Shown here: piece after piece, positions 40,573-49,412 of the stretch | Layout of the letters: every line of letters begins with the position of its first letter | Numbering within the stretch: the first letter of the stretch is position 1 | Assembly: GCF_021272185.1 (NCBI RefSeq) | Contig: NZ_JAJSEC010000007.1 | Coordinates: 1-64,000, forward strand | DNA length: 64,000 bases | Origin: Roseivivax sp. GX 12232 | Lineage (GTDB): Bacteria > Pseudomonadota > Alphaproteobacteria > Rhodobacterales > Rhodobacteraceae | Reading direction: 5' to 3' | The notes under the pieces: generated by a model | What the model was told of the DNA's origin: nothing | Database searches by the model: none | The model's input: the letters and a program-made list of their open reading frames with translations, nothing else | Program-made: the position numbers and the translations under genes

Positions 40573-41129
40573 CCGGCCTTGAAGGGGGTGGTGAAGCCCG
40601 CGAAGGCGGGGGCCTCGGCGTCCTTCTCGGACAGGACCGGCGCGCGCCCGGGGTCGGGCCAGCCGATGGCCAGGTCCGGGTCATCCCAGGCCAGCGCGCC
40701 CTCGGTTTCGGGCGCGTAGAAGTCCGAACACTTGTAGAGGATCTCGGTCTCCGCGCTCAGCGCCATGAAACCATGGGCGAAGCCCTCGGGGATCAGGAGC
40801 TGCCGCCCGTTGTCGAAGCTCAGCTCGACCCCGACCCACTCACCGTAAGTGGGGCTGCCCGCGCGGATGTCGACCGCCACGTCGAACAGCGCGCCGCGCC
40901 CGCAGCGCACCAGCTTGGCCTGGGCCCGGGGCGGCGCCTGGAAATGCAGCCCGCGCACCGTGCCGGGGGTGACCGAGAAGGAATGGTTGTCCTGCACCCA
41001 GTCCCGGGCGATCCCGGCCTCCTCGTGGGCGGCGCGGTTGTAGGTCTCGGAGAAGAAGCCCCGCGCATCGCCGAAGCGGCGCGGGGTCAGGATCAGCACG
41101 CCCTCGAGCGCGGTGGTCTCGATCTGCAT
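40569..41129 (-). CDS. rfbC: dTDP-4-dehydrorhamnose 3,5-epimerase
   Basis: 186-residue cupin epimerase of dTDP-rhamnose synthesis. Signatures: PRRFGDARGFFSETYN, DNHSFSVTPGTVRGLHFQAP with catalytic His, VDIRAGSPTYGEWVGVELS and IPEGFAHGFMALSAETEILY with catalytic Tyr. ATG at 41129 follows AGAGGACGGGACGAG. rfbA, rfbB and rfbD are absent from the window, so it is an orphan here. It may serve rhamnose made elsewhere or a related dTDP-sugar. Confidence 0.93.
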   Translation of the reverse strand: MQIETTALEGVLILTPRRFGDARGFFSETYNRAAHEEAGIARDWVQDNHSFSVTPGTVRGLHFQAPPRAQAKLVRCGRGALFDVAVDIRAGSPTYGEWVGVELSFDNGRQLLIPEGFAHGFMALSAETEILYKCSDFYAPETEGALAWDDPDLAIGWPDPGRAPVLSEKDAEAPAFAGFTTPFKAG

Positions 41130-41174
41130 CTCGTCCCGTCCTCTGCCCGGTGGACGCCTTTCGGCCAAGCCGCG

Positions 41175-41200
41175 AAAACCCGGAGCGGCGACACCGCCCC
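41175..41200 (-). terminator. Possible intrinsic terminator after dnaN
   Basis: On the minus strand, just after the dnaN stop, GGGGCGG-TGTCG-CCGCTCC forms a 7-pair stem (one G-T pair) at 41200-41182, followed within three bases by TTTT (41178-41175). The short T-run makes it a weak candidate. Confidence 0.4.
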
Positions 41201-41223
41201 GAGGCCCCCGCGCAAGGCCCGGC

Positions 41224-42342
41224 TCAGACCCGCATCGGCATCACGACATAGACCGCGCTGTCGTCCGAGCCCTCGCGCATCAGCGTCGGATCACCCGAGG
41301 AGTTGAACATGAAGACCGCGTTCTCGCGGTCGACCTGGCTCGCGATCTCCAGCAGGTATTTCGCGTTGAAGCCGATCTCGAGCCGCTCGTCGCCATAGGC
41401 CACGGCCAGCTCCTCCTCGGCGGCGCCGCTGTCGGGCGCATTGACCGACAGGATCAGCCGGTCCTCGTCGAGCTGCAGCTTCACCGCCCGCGACCGCTCC
41501 GAGGAGACGGTCGAGACCCGGTCCACCGCGCGGGCGAACTCGGCGGCGTCGACCTCGAGCCGGCGGGTGTTGTTCTGCGGAATGACGCGGGTGTAATCGG
41601 GGAAGGTGCCGTCGATGACCTTGGAGGTCAGGGTGATCTCGGGCGTGGCGAAGCGCACCTTGGTCTCGGAGACCGAGACCGCGATGTCCATGTCGTCCTC
41701 GTCCAGGAGCTTGCGCAGCTCGCCCACGGTCTTGCGCGGCACGATCACGCCGGGCATTTCCTCGGCGCCGGAGGGCAGCTCGGAATCGATGCGCGCCAGG
41801 CGGTGGCCGTCGGTGGCCACGCAGCGCAGCTGCCGGCCCTCGGGGCCTTCGGCGACATGCATGTAGACGCCGTTCAGGTAATAGCGGGTCTCCTCGGTGG
41901 AGATGGCGAATTTCGACTTGTCGAAGAGCCGCCGCAGCACCTGCGCCTTGGCCGAGAAATTCGCCGAATATTCCGAGGTCGCCATGACCGGGAAGTCTTC
42001 CTTGGGCAGGGTGGCGAGCGAGAAGTTCGACCGCCCGGCCTCGACGGTCAGCCGGCCCGCGGCGCCGTCCTCGGTCACCGTGACCAGCGCCCCGTCGGGC
42101 AGCTTGCGGACGATCTCGTGCAAAGTCACCGCCGAGACGGTGGTGGCGCCGGCGCGTTCGACCTGGGCCAGGTCCTTGTCGACCACCTCGATGTCGAGGT
42201 CGGTGGCCCGGAACTGCACGGTCTCGCCCTCGGCCTCGATCAGCACGTTGGCCAGGATCGGAATCGTGTTGCGCCGCTCGACCACCGATTGCGCCCGGCT
42301 GACCGCCTTGAGCAGCGTCGCGCGCTCCATGCTGAACTTCAT
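41224..42342 (-). CDS. dnaN: DNA polymerase III beta subunit (sliding clamp)
   Basis: 372-residue three-domain clamp. N-terminal MKFSMERATLLKAVSRAQSV, TIPILANVLIEAEG, internal FTPDYTR-type region GTFPDYTRVIPQNN and C-terminal DPTLMREGSDDSAVYVVMPMRV. Follows dnaA by 143 bases. The gene order dnaA-dnaN is conserved, but recF does not follow; rfbC and the polysaccharide island come next. Confidence 0.97.
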   Translation of the reverse strand: MKFSMERATLLKAVSRAQSVVERRNTIPILANVLIEAEGETVQFRATDLDIEVVDKDLAQVERAGATTVSAVTLHEIVRKLPDGALVTVTEDGAAGRLTVEAGRSNFSLATLPKEDFPVMATSEYSANFSAKAQVLRRLFDKSKFAISTEETRYYLNGVYMHVAEGPEGRQLRCVATDGHRLARIDSELPSGAEEMPGVIVPRKTVGELRKLLDEDDMDIAVSVSETKVRFATPEITLTSKVIDGTFPDYTRVIPQNNTRRLEVDAAEFARAVDRVSTVSSERSRAVKLQLDEDRLILSVNAPDSGAAEEELAVAYGDERLEIGFNAKYLLEIASQVDRENAVFMFNSSGDPTLMREGSDDSAVYVVMPMRV

Positions 42343-42485
42343 GACCTATCCCTCCGAGAAACCCCGACCGGCCGCGGACGGGGCCCGCGTCGCCGGTTTT
42401 CTGGTTTTGTCCGATGTATGCGCGGAAGCGTCAAGGCCAGCGGGGGCCTACCCCGCCGGCGCAAGACGATTGTTGTGGTGCGGAC

Positions 42486-43847
42486 TCATTCCTCGAGCGC
42501 GCAGCGCAGCAGCTCCACATCCTCGGCGACCTGGGCGTCCGAGCGCATCAGGTCCTCGATTCGACGCACCCCGTGCAGCACGGTGGTGTGGTCGCGCCCG
42601 CCGAAGCGGCGGCCGATCTCGGGGAAGCTGCGCGCGGTGAGCTGCTTGCAGAGATACATCGCGATCTGCCGCGGCCGGGCGAAGTTGCGCACCCGCTTCG
42701 GGCCGATCAGGTCCGAGAGGCGGATGTGGTAATGCTCGGCCACCCGGCGCTGGATCTCGTCGATGGAGATCTTGCGCTCGGAGGCGCGGATCACATCGGC
42801 CAGGCATTCCTGCGCCATGGCCAGATCCACCGGCTTGCCGACCAGCGAGGCGAAGGCGAAGAGCCGGTTCAGCGCCCCTTCGAGCACCCGCACGTTGGTC
42901 GAGATCCGATGCGCGAGGAAGCCGAAGACGCCCTCTTCGAACTCGACGTCGGGGTAATGCACCCGCTGGCTCTCGAACTTCGACTGCAGGATGCCCAGGC
43001 GCAGCTCGTAGTCGGTGGGATGCAGATCGACGACCAGCCCCGACTGCAGCCGCGAGCGGATGCGGTTCTCCAGGTCGCGGATCTCGTTCGGCGCGCGGTC
43101 GGCGGAGATGACGATCTGCTTGTTCTGGTCCACCAGCGCGTTGAAGGTGTGGAAGAACTCCTCCTGCGTGCTGTCCTTGCCGGCGATGAACTGCACGTCA
43201 TCGACCATCAGCACGTCGACCGAGCGGAAGATCGACTTGAAGTCCATCATCCGGCGGTCGCGCAACGCCTGCACGAAGCGATACATGAACTGCTCGGCCG
43301 AGAGGTAGAGCACGTTCAGCTCGGGATTGCGGACCCGCAGCTCCCAGGCGATCGCATGCATCAGGTGGGTTTTGCCGAGACCCACGCCGCCGTGCAGGAA
43401 CAGCGGATTGAAGGTGACCGGCCCGCCCTCGGCCACGCGGCGCGCGGCGGCATGGGCCAGCTGGTTGGGCTTGCCGACCACGAAGCGGTCGAAGGTGTAC
43501 TTCTCGTCGAGCGGCGCGCCGGGGATCAGATCGGTGTTGCGGTTGTCCTTGGCGGGCTCTGCCGAGGCCCGCGGCTTGCGGGCCGCCTGCGGCCGCGCAG
43601 GCTGGTTCGCGGCGACCCGGAAATGCACCCGGCGCACATTGGGCTCGAAAGCCGCGATACTGTCGAGAAGGGCGTCGCCGAAATTCTGCGAGACGTATTT
43701 ACCGATGAAATTGGTGGGCGCCTCGAGAATGGCGACCTCCCCTTCGCAACCGGAAAATTCGAGTGGTTTGATCCAGGTCTCAAAGTTGTTCTCGCCAATC
43801 GTCTTGGCGAGGTTTTCCTGCAGCGCGCCCCATTGTTCCTGTGTCAT
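42486..43847 (-). CDS. dnaA: Chromosomal replication initiator DnaA
   Basis: 453 residues. Domain I (about 1-75, MTQEQWGALQENLAKTIGEN, WIKPLEF), linker (80-115), AAA+ domain III with Walker A FLHGGVGLGKTHLMHAIAWE, VLMVDDVQFIAGK and ISADRAPNEI, and DNA-binding domain IV ending in the signature GRDHTTVLHGVRRIEDL. The frame remains open to about 44192, but similarity begins at MTQEQWG; GGAAAAG lies about ten bases upstream. A long leader with several dyads lies before the gene. Confidence 0.97.
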   Translation of the reverse strand: MTQEQWGALQENLAKTIGENNFETWIKPLEFSGCEGEVAILEAPTNFIGKYVSQNFGDALLDSIAAFEPNVRRVHFRVAANQPARPQAARKPRASAEPAKDNRNTDLIPGAPLDEKYTFDRFVVGKPNQLAHAAARRVAEGGPVTFNPLFLHGGVGLGKTHLMHAIAWELRVRNPELNVLYLSAEQFMYRFVQALRDRRMMDFKSIFRSVDVLMVDDVQFIAGKDSTQEEFFHTFNALVDQNKQIVISADRAPNEIRDLENRIRSRLQSGLVVDLHPTDYELRLGILQSKFESQRVHYPDVEFEEGVFGFLAHRISTNVRVLEGALNRLFAFASLVGKPVDLAMAQECLADVIRASERKISIDEIQRRVAEHYHIRLSDLIGPKRVRNFARPRQIAMYLCKQLTARSFPEIGRRFGGRDHTTVLHGVRRIEDLMRSDAQVAEDVELLRCALEE

Positions 43848-44281
43848 TCCTTTGCTCTTTTCCCCAGCATGATCCCAATTGACGTGGCCCGATCCACGCC
43901 ACGGCACGACCTCCGGGAATAACGCTTCCACTCCCGAAACAACGGCGTTTCGGGCGGAACAAGACGCAACCAGCCATGCACCGGACCCTGCATCCGGCGC
44001 CCGCGGCTGGCGCGCCAAACAAATTACTTGGACTAGGCCGAAGCATCGTTGTGCTTCGCGCAGAACCGGTGGCAGCCGGTTCACAGCCTCGCGCTGAGCA
44101 ACCTTCAGAACCGTGACCTCGGTCTTGTGCTGCACCAGCCCGCGGACCTGGTCCCCCCAGGCGATCGTGACTCGCAGGGCTAAATTACCCACCGGGCCCG
44201 TGGACCAGCAACTACTCTTAGCGCTTGACTCAGTGTTCTGTGGAAAAGAATCTCTCGGCCGCGCAGAAAGGGCACAGCACG
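43848..44281 (-). promoter_or_regulatory. dnaA leader region with a series of short dyads
   Basis: Gene-free upstream region of dnaA. Three perfect inverted repeats with 6-base loops occur in 150 bases: CCCGAAAC/GTTTCGGG (43933-43954), CGAAGCA/TGCTTCG (44039-44058) and GAACCGG/CCGGTTC (44063-44082). A near-DnaA-box TTTTCCACA (minus strand) lies near 44237-44245. No cluster of DnaA boxes or AT-rich unwinding element is visible, so I do not call this oriC. Structured 5' untranslated RNA or regulator sites are alternatives. Confidence 0.45.
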
Positions 44282-44312
44282 AAAAAAGGCGCCCTTATGG
44301 GGCGCCTTTTCG
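44282..44312 (-). terminator. Intrinsic terminator of rpsT
   Basis: Minus strand: AAAAGGCGCCCC-ATAA-GGGCGCCTTTTTT, a perfect GC-rich stem of about ten pairs with a short loop followed by six T's, about 25 bases after the rpsT stop. The plus strand also ends in TTTT, so it may work in both directions. Confidence 0.88.
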
Positions 44313-44335
44313 CTTGCACGGATAACCGATTGAAA

Positions 44336-44599
44336 TCAGCCGAGCGCTTTCACGCGCGAGGCCAGACGCGAGATTTTCCGCGACGCCGTGTTCTTGTGGA
44401 AAACGCCTTTGGTGACGCCGCGCATCACTTCGGGCTGTGCGGCACGCAGTGCGGCCTGTGCGGCATCCTTGTCGCCCGAGGCGATGGCCTCTTCGACCTT
44501 GCGCAGGTGGGTGCGGATGCGCGAGCGGCGCGCCTTGTTGACGGCATAGCGGCGCTCTGTCTGACGCGCGCGCTTCTTGGACTGGGGCGTATTCGCCAT
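44336..44599 (-). CDS. rpsT: 30S ribosomal protein S20
   Basis: 87 residues, the standard length. [20 protein letters not shown] at the start, [20 protein letters not shown] in the middle and [20 protein letters not shown] at the end are the S20 pattern. Binds 16S rRNA early in 30S assembly. It has its own promoter candidate and a strong terminator, so is likely a single-gene unit upstream of dnaA. Confidence 0.97.
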   Translation of the reverse strand: MANTPQSKKRARQTERRYAVNKARRSRIRTHLRKVEEAIASGDKDAAQAALRAAQPEVMRGVTKGVFHKNTASRKISRLASRVKALG

Positions 44600-44710
44600 G
44601 ATGATCGACCCTTTGGTTCGAGGTTCCGAATGTCTCTCGCGCAAATGACGCTCGGGCCCGGACCTCTGTCGCCGGATCGATTCTTGCCAGAGCGGGCATC
44701 ACGCGCATGT

Positions 44711-44741
44711 GGCGGCGGCTGATAGGGCAAAAGCCGCCGCC
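44711..44741. terminator. Perfect 10-bp inverted repeat between enoyl-CoA hydratase and rpsT
   Basis: GGCGGCGGCT at 44711-44720 and AGCCGCCGCC at 44732-44741 with an 11-base loop. It follows the hydratase stop on the minus strand by 25 bases. There is no T-tract on that strand, so a terminator role is uncertain. It overlaps the candidate rpsT promoter. Confidence 0.45.
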
Positions 44742-44747
44742 TGGCAA
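44719..44747 (-). promoter_or_regulatory. Candidate sigma-70 promoter of rpsT
   Basis: Minus strand TTGCCA (44747-44742), 17-base spacer, TATCAG (44724-44719), about 120 bases upstream of the rpsT ATG. The spacer is largely occupied by one arm and the loop of the 10-bp inverted repeat. Confidence 0.5.
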
Positions 44748-44766
44748 CCCGGTTTGCGGGAAAGCC

Positions 44767-45543
44767 TTACTTGTCGCGGAACTGCGCGGTGCGCTTTTCC
44801 TGGAAGGCCGCCATGCCTTCCTTCTGATCCTCGGTGCTGAATAGCGAGTGGAACAGCCGCTTCTCGAAGAGGATGCCCTCGGCCAGGGTGGTCTCATAGG
44901 CGCGGTTCACCGCCTCCTTGGCCGCCATCGAGGAGATGATCGACTTCTCGGCGATCTTCGCCGCGGCGCTCTGCAGCTCTTCCATGAGGTTCTTGGCGGG
45001 CACGACGCGGCTCACCAGGCCCGAGCGTTCGGCCTCTTCGGCGTCCATGAAGCGGCCGGTCAGATGCATGTCCATGCTCTTGGACTTGCCGACGAAGCGG
45101 GTCAGCCGCTGGGTGCCGCCGATGCCGGCGATGACGCCGAGGTTGATCTCGGGCTGGCCGAACTTGGCGCTGTCGGCGGCGATGATGAAGTCGCACATCA
45201 TTGCCAGCTCGCAGCCGCCGCCCAGGGCATATCCCGCGACGCCCGCGATGATCGGCTTGCGGACCTTGGTGACGGCCTCGTGCTCGTCTCCGAAGAAATC
45301 CGACAGATACATTTCGACAAAGGACTTCTCGGACATCTCCTTGATGTCGGCGCCCGCCGCGAACGCCTTTTGCGAACCGGTCAGGACGATCACGCGCACC
45401 TTGTCGTTGCGATCCGCATCCTTCAGCGCCGTCGACAGCTCCTTGAGGAGCTGGGAGTTCAGCGCGTTGAGGGCATCGGGGCGGTTGAGCTTGATGGTGC
45501 AGACGTGGTCTTCGATCTCGACGATAATCGTCTCGTAGGCCAT
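44767..45543 (-). CDS. Enoyl-CoA hydratase
   Basis: 258-residue crotonase-family enzyme that hydrates 2-enoyl-CoA. The oxyanion-hole region is [10 protein letters not shown] and [16 protein letters not shown]. The two catalytic Glu residues sit in [11 protein letters not shown] and [19 protein letters not shown], as in true hydratases. C-terminal [19 protein letters not shown] is also typical. It sits between mutM and rpsT, an arrangement I recognise from other Rhodobacterales; fatty-acid or amino-acid degradation roles are both possible. Confidence 0.92.
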   Translation of the reverse strand: MAYETIIVEIEDHVCTIKLNRPDALNALNSQLLKELSTALKDADRNDKVRVIVLTGSQKAFAAGADIKEMSEKSFVEMYLSDFFGDEHEAVTKVRKPIIAGVAGYALGGGCELAMMCDFIIAADSAKFGQPEINLGVIAGIGGTQRLTRFVGKSKSMDMHLTGRFMDAEEAERSGLVSRVVPAKNLMEELQSAAAKIAEKSIISSMAAKEAVNRAYETTLAEGILFEKRLFHSLFSTEDQKEGMAAFQEKRTAQFRDK

Positions 45544-45607
45544 GAACCGGCGCTCCGTTCGTTCCAGTCAGGCCACCGTGGTTATCATGTCCCCACGTTG
45601 GATCAAG

Positions 45608-46459
45608 TTATCTTTGGCAAGCCGGACAATAGAAGGAGGAGCGCCCGGACTGCACGATCCGCCGCACCGTGCCGTCGCATCCCTCGCGCCGACAGGGCAG
45701 GCCTTCGCGCCCGTATACGTCGAAACTGTGCTGGAAATATCCCAGCTCGCCATCGGCCCGCCGGTAGTCCTTGAGCGAGGAGCCGCCGGCGCGGATCGCC
45801 TCTTCCAGCGTCGTTCTGATGAGCGGCACCAGGGCGGCGACCCGCGCCTTGCCGATGCGCCCGGCCTTGCGCGCGGGGTGGATGCCACCGCGGAAGAGCG
45901 CCTCGCAGACGTAGATATTGCCGAGCCCCGCGACGATCTTCTGATCGAGCAGCGCCGATTTCACCGGCATCCCCCGGCCCTTCAGCGCGGCGACCAGATG
46001 CGCCTCGTGGAAGTGGTTGCCCAGGGGCTCGGGCCCGAGCGCGGCCAGCAACGGATGCGCCTCGGCGCCCTCGGTCGGCATCAGCGCCATGGCGCCGAAG
46101 CGGCGCGGGTCGTTGAAGGTGACGCGGGTGCCGTTGTCCATGTGGAAGACGACGTGGTCGTGCTTCTCGGGCGCGGGATGGTCGTGCAGAAACTGCCCCA
46201 GCGGGTCGCCCGAGATCAGGATCCGCCCCGACATGCCCAGATGCATCAACAGCGTCTCGCCGCTCGAGAGGTCGGCCAGGATGTATTTCGACCGCCGCCG
46301 CAGCCGCGCCACCCGCGCGCCGGTCAGCCTTTCGGCCATGCGCTCGGGCAGCGGCCAGCGCAGGTCGGGGCGGTTGACCTCGGCGCGGGCGATCACCGCG
46401 CCCTCCATCGCGGGCAGGAGCCCCATGCGGACGGTTTCGACCTCGGGCAGTTCGGGCAT
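45608..46459 (-). CDS. mutM: Formamidopyrimidine-DNA glycosylase
   Basis: Removes oxidised purines such as 8-oxoguanine. 283 residues. N-terminal [16 protein letters not shown] with catalytic Pro2 and Glu3, [38 protein letters not shown] (helix-two-turns-helix), and a C-terminal zinc finger with Cys pairs in CRREGCDG and YCPACQR. Start fixed by the need for Pro at position 2. Divergent from ubiE across 157 bases. Confidence 0.97.
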   Translation of the reverse strand: MPELPEVETVRMGLLPAMEGAVIARAEVNRPDLRWPLPERMAERLTGARVARLRRRSKYILADLSSGETLLMHLGMSGRILISGDPLGQFLHDHPAPEKHDHVVFHMDNGTRVTFNDPRRFGAMALMPTEGAEAHPLLAALGPEPLGNHFHEAHLVAALKGRGMPVKSALLDQKIVAGLGNIYVCEALFRGGIHPARKAGRIGKARVAALVPLIRTTLEEAIRAGGSSLKDYRRADGELGYFQHSFDVYGREGLPCRREGCDGTVRRIVQSGRSSFYCPACQR

Positions 46460-46616
46460 GGCAGGCTTTCCGGCAAACGGGCAGTGGCGCCGAGATATAG
46501 CGCGCGGGGCGCGGTTTGAAGGTCTCGCGCCCGCGCGGATTTGACTGTTTGTTTCCCCGCCTCCATCTGTGTAACCGAAATTCGGGCGCTTGGCCCGGCA
46601 GTTTGCGGAGACCTCC

Positions 46617-47369
46617 ATGACCGACGAGCCCGAGAAGAAGGCCCATTTCGGCTATTCCGAGGTGCCCGAATCCGAGAAGGCCGGGCTCGTGCAGGGCGTC
46701 TTCCAGTCCGTCGCCTCGAAATACGACGTGATGAACGACGCCATGAGCCTGGGCATCCATCGGCTCTGGAAGGATGCCATGATGGACTGGCTGGCGCCGC
46801 GGCCCGGGCAGAAGCTGCTCGACGTGGCTGGCGGCACCGGCGACATCTCCTTCCGGTTTCTCAAGCGCGCCGGGCGGGGCCATGCCACAGTCCTGGACCT
46901 GACCGAGCCGATGCTGGTCGCGGGCCGCAAGCGCGCCGAGGCCGCAGCCATGCAGGACAGCCTCGACTGGGTGGTGGGCGACGCCATGGCCCTGCCCTTC
47001 GCCGCCAACAGCTTCGACGTCTACACGATCTCTTTCGGGATCCGGAACGTGACCCGCCCCGAGGTGGCCCTGTCCGAGGCCTACCGGGTGCTGAAGCCCG
47101 GCGGGCGGCTCATGGTGCTGGAGTTCAGCCAGATCCCGCAGCCGGGGCTGCAGAAGCTTTATGACCTCTATTCCTTCAACGCGATCCCGGCCATGGGCCA
47201 GATGATCGCCGGGGATCGCGACAGCTACCAGTATCTGGTCGAGTCGATCCGCCGCTTCCCCGACCAGGAGACCTTCCTGGCGATGCTGCGGACCGCGGGC
47301 TTCGAAAATGCATCCTACCGCAACCTGAGCCTCGGCATCGCCTGCCTGCATTCCGGCTGGAAGATCTGA
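46617..47369 (+). CDS. ubiE: Ubiquinone/menaquinone biosynthesis C-methyltransferase
   Basis: SAM-dependent C-methylation of the quinone ring precursor. 250 residues. [23 protein letters not shown]-binding [30 protein letters not shown] and [20 protein letters not shown] followed by [11 protein letters not shown] are UbiE hallmarks. I chose the ATG at 46617 ([13 protein letters not shown]); an in-frame upstream Met would add nine unconserved residues. Followed after four bases by ubiB. Confidence 0.96.
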   Translation: MTDEPEKKAHFGYSEVPESEKAGLVQGVFQSVASKYDVMNDAMSLGIHRLWKDAMMDWLAPRPGQKLLDVAGGTGDISFRFLKRAGRGHATVLDLTEPMLVAGRKRAEAAAMQDSLDWVVGDAMALPFAANSFDVYTISFGIRNVTRPEVALSEAYRVLKPGGRLMVLEFSQIPQPGLQKLYDLYSFNAIPAMGQMIAGDRDSYQYLVESIRRFPDQETFLAMLRTAGFENASYRNLSLGIACLHSGWKI

Positions 47370-47373
47370 GCCC

Positions 47374-48906
47374 ATGCGCGGACCCCTGAACCTCTGGCGC
47401 CTGATCCGCACCGGCGCGACCTTCCAGCGCTCCGGCGCGATGAGCGTGGTGCTCGACGCCGTGGACGCGCCGCGGTCGATCCGCATCGCCGCCCGGGTGG
47501 TGGGCTGGCCTTTCGCCTTCCTGGGCTACGAGGGCGATCCGACCATGCCGCCGGTGACCCGCGCGCTGACCGCGCTGGGACCGGCCTACATCAAGTTCGG
47601 GCAGATCCTCTCGACCCGGCCCGACGTGGTGGGCGAGGAGCTGGCCGCCCAGCTCCGGGTGCTGCAGGACGAGCTGCCGCCGTTTTCCCGCGACGCGGCC
47701 AAGAAGGCCATCGAGGACGATCTCGACATGGCGGTCGACGGGCTCTTCTCGTCCTTCAGCGAGCCGGTGGCCGCGGCCTCCATCGCCCAGGTGCACAAGG
47801 CGGTGCTGGCCGACACCGGAGAGACCGTGGCCGTCAAGGTGCTGCGCCCTGGGGTGGAGCGCGCCTTCCGCCGCGACATCGACGCCTTCTACTTCTCGGC
47901 CCGGGTGATCGAGGCGCTCCTGCCCTCGACCCGGCGGCTGAAGCCGGTCGATGTGATCGCGCATTTCGAAGGCGTGGTCATGGGCGAGCTGGACCTGCGG
48001 CTCGAGGCCGCCTCGGCCTCGGAGTTCGCCGCCAATACCGCCGATGATGACGGCTTCCGGGTGCCCGAGGTGAAATGGTTCCTCTCGGGCCGCCGGGTGA
48101 TGACGCTGGGCTGGGCCGAGGGCACGCGGCTCGGCGAGAACGCCGCCATCGACGCCAAGGGCATCGACCGGGTGGCCCTGTCCGAGCGTGTGATCCAGCT
48201 TTTCCTGAGCCACGCGCTGCGCGACGGCTTCTTCCACGGCGACATGCACCAGGGCAACCTCAAGGTCGCCGACGACGGGGCGATCATCGCCTATGACTTC
48301 GGCATCATGGGCCATATCGACGCCTATACCCGCCGGGTCTACGCCGAGATCCTCTATGGCTTCATCCGCCGTGACTATCAGCGCGTGGCCGAGGTGCACT
48401 TCGAGGCCGGCTATGTGCCCGCCGACCGCGACGTGGACGAGTTCGCCCGGGCGCTACGCGCCGTGGGCGAGCCGATCTTCGGCATGGACGCCACGCGGAT
48501 CTCCATGGCGCGGCTCCTGGCCTATCTGTTCGAGGTGACCGAGCGTTTCGGCATGGAGACCCGGACCGAGCTGATCCTGCTGCAGCGCACCATGGTGGTG
48601 GTCGAGGGCGTGGCCCGCTCGCTGAACCCGCGGATGAACATCTGGCACGCCGCCCAGCCGGTGGTCGAGGATTACATCAAGAGCTCCATCGGCCCCCGCG
48701 CCGTGGCCCGTGACCTGGCCGAGACCGCCAAGGTCGTGGCCCGTTTCGGGCCGCGGCTTCCGGGCCTGGTCGAGGGGCTTTTGGTGCAGCAGTCCCAGCC
48801 CCGGGTCGACCGCGCGCCGAAGCTGATGCCGGTGCGGGTGTTCTGGGCCTCGCTGGGCCTCGCCGTGGGCGCCGGCGCCGCGCTGGCCGCGACGCTGCTG
48901 GGGTAG
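47374..48906 (+). CDS. ubiB: Ubiquinone biosynthesis accessory kinase-like protein UbiB
   Basis: Atypical ABC1/ADCK-family ATPase needed for ubiquinone synthesis. 510 residues. The family KxGQ motif occurs in YIKFGQILSTRPD, then ASIAQVHKAVL, VAVKVLRPGVE with catalytic Lys, FFHGDMHQGNLKV and IIAYDFGIMGHID with metal-binding Asp. The C-terminus is a membrane segment (FWASLGLAVGAGAALAATLL). Likely an operon with ubiE. Convergent with the photosynthesis operon, separated by the repeat region. Confidence 0.95.
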   Translation: MRGPLNLWRLIRTGATFQRSGAMSVVLDAVDAPRSIRIAARVVGWPFAFLGYEGDPTMPPVTRALTALGPAYIKFGQILSTRPDVVGEELAAQLRVLQDELPPFSRDAAKKAIEDDLDMAVDGLFSSFSEPVAAASIAQVHKAVLADTGETVAVKVLRPGVERAFRRDIDAFYFSARVIEALLPSTRRLKPVDVIAHFEGVVMGELDLRLEAASASEFAANTADDDGFRVPEVKWFLSGRRVMTLGWAEGTRLGENAAIDAKGIDRVALSERVIQLFLSHALRDGFFHGDMHQGNLKVADDGAIIAYDFGIMGHIDAYTRRVYAEILYGFIRRDYQRVAEVHFEAGYVPADRDVDEFARALRAVGEPIFGMDATRISMARLLAYLFEVTERFGMETRTELILLQRTMVVVEGVARSLNPRMNIWHAAQPVVEDYIKSSIGPRAVARDLAETAKVVARFGPRLPGLVEGLLVQQSQPRVDRAPKLMPVRVFWASLGLAVGAGAALAATLLG

Positions 48907-48940
48907 GCCGGGCGCGGGCGGCCGGCGGCGCCGGGCGCTT

Positions 48941-49205
48941 GGGGATGTGGCTTTGTGTTGGGTGGTTTGGTGGCGCCGCTGTGCGCGGGGATGTAGCTCT
49001 GCGTTGGGTGCTTGGTTGGCGCTGCTGTGCGCGGGGATGTGGCTCTGTTTTGGGTGGTTGAGCGGCGCTGCCGTGCGCGGGGATGCGGCTCTGTGTTGAG
49101 TGCTTGAGCGGCGCTGCGGTGCGTGGGGATGCGGCTTTGTGTTAGGCGGTTGAGCGGCGCTGCTGTGCGGGGGATGCGGCCCTGTGTTGGGTGGTTTGGT
49201 GGTTT
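48941..49205. repeat. 46-bp tandem repeat, about 5.7 copies
   Basis: Units start at 48941, 48987, 49033, 49079, 49125 and about 49170; each opens with GGGGATG and contains a GCTnTGTGTTGGGTG-like centre and a GGCGCnGCnGTGCG end. The units differ by several substitutions and one is 45 bases. Because 46 is not a multiple of three, a coding role is unlikely. The plus strand is G/T-rich and the minus strand C/A-rich. Confidence 0.88.
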
Positions 49206-49412
49206 AGGGGCACGGCGACGCCCGGGCTTCACCGTGCTCTGTCGATGAAAATGCCAGGTCTCTGCGCCACTCTGCGCCCTGAAGGTCTCCCGCCAAGCCA
49301 ACGTCCCATCAAAAACTCATAAGCACACGCACCCCGGGCCAATATCAGGCTCTAACCCGGCCCAAATTGCACCTTCGTCCCCCACAACAGCCCTCGCTCC
49401 CCACAAGCGCCA

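Noticed and set aside
43848-44281. Replication origin oriC
   Set aside because: Only one near-match to a DnaA box and no AT-rich unwinding element; dyads alone do not define an origin.
48672-49301. A minus-strand frame (209 codons) with Pro/Thr/Ala/Arg repeats across the 46-bp array
   Set aside because: The 46-base unit shifts the frame each copy, the frame runs into ubiB antisense, and there is no ribosome-binding site; it is a by-product of the repeat.
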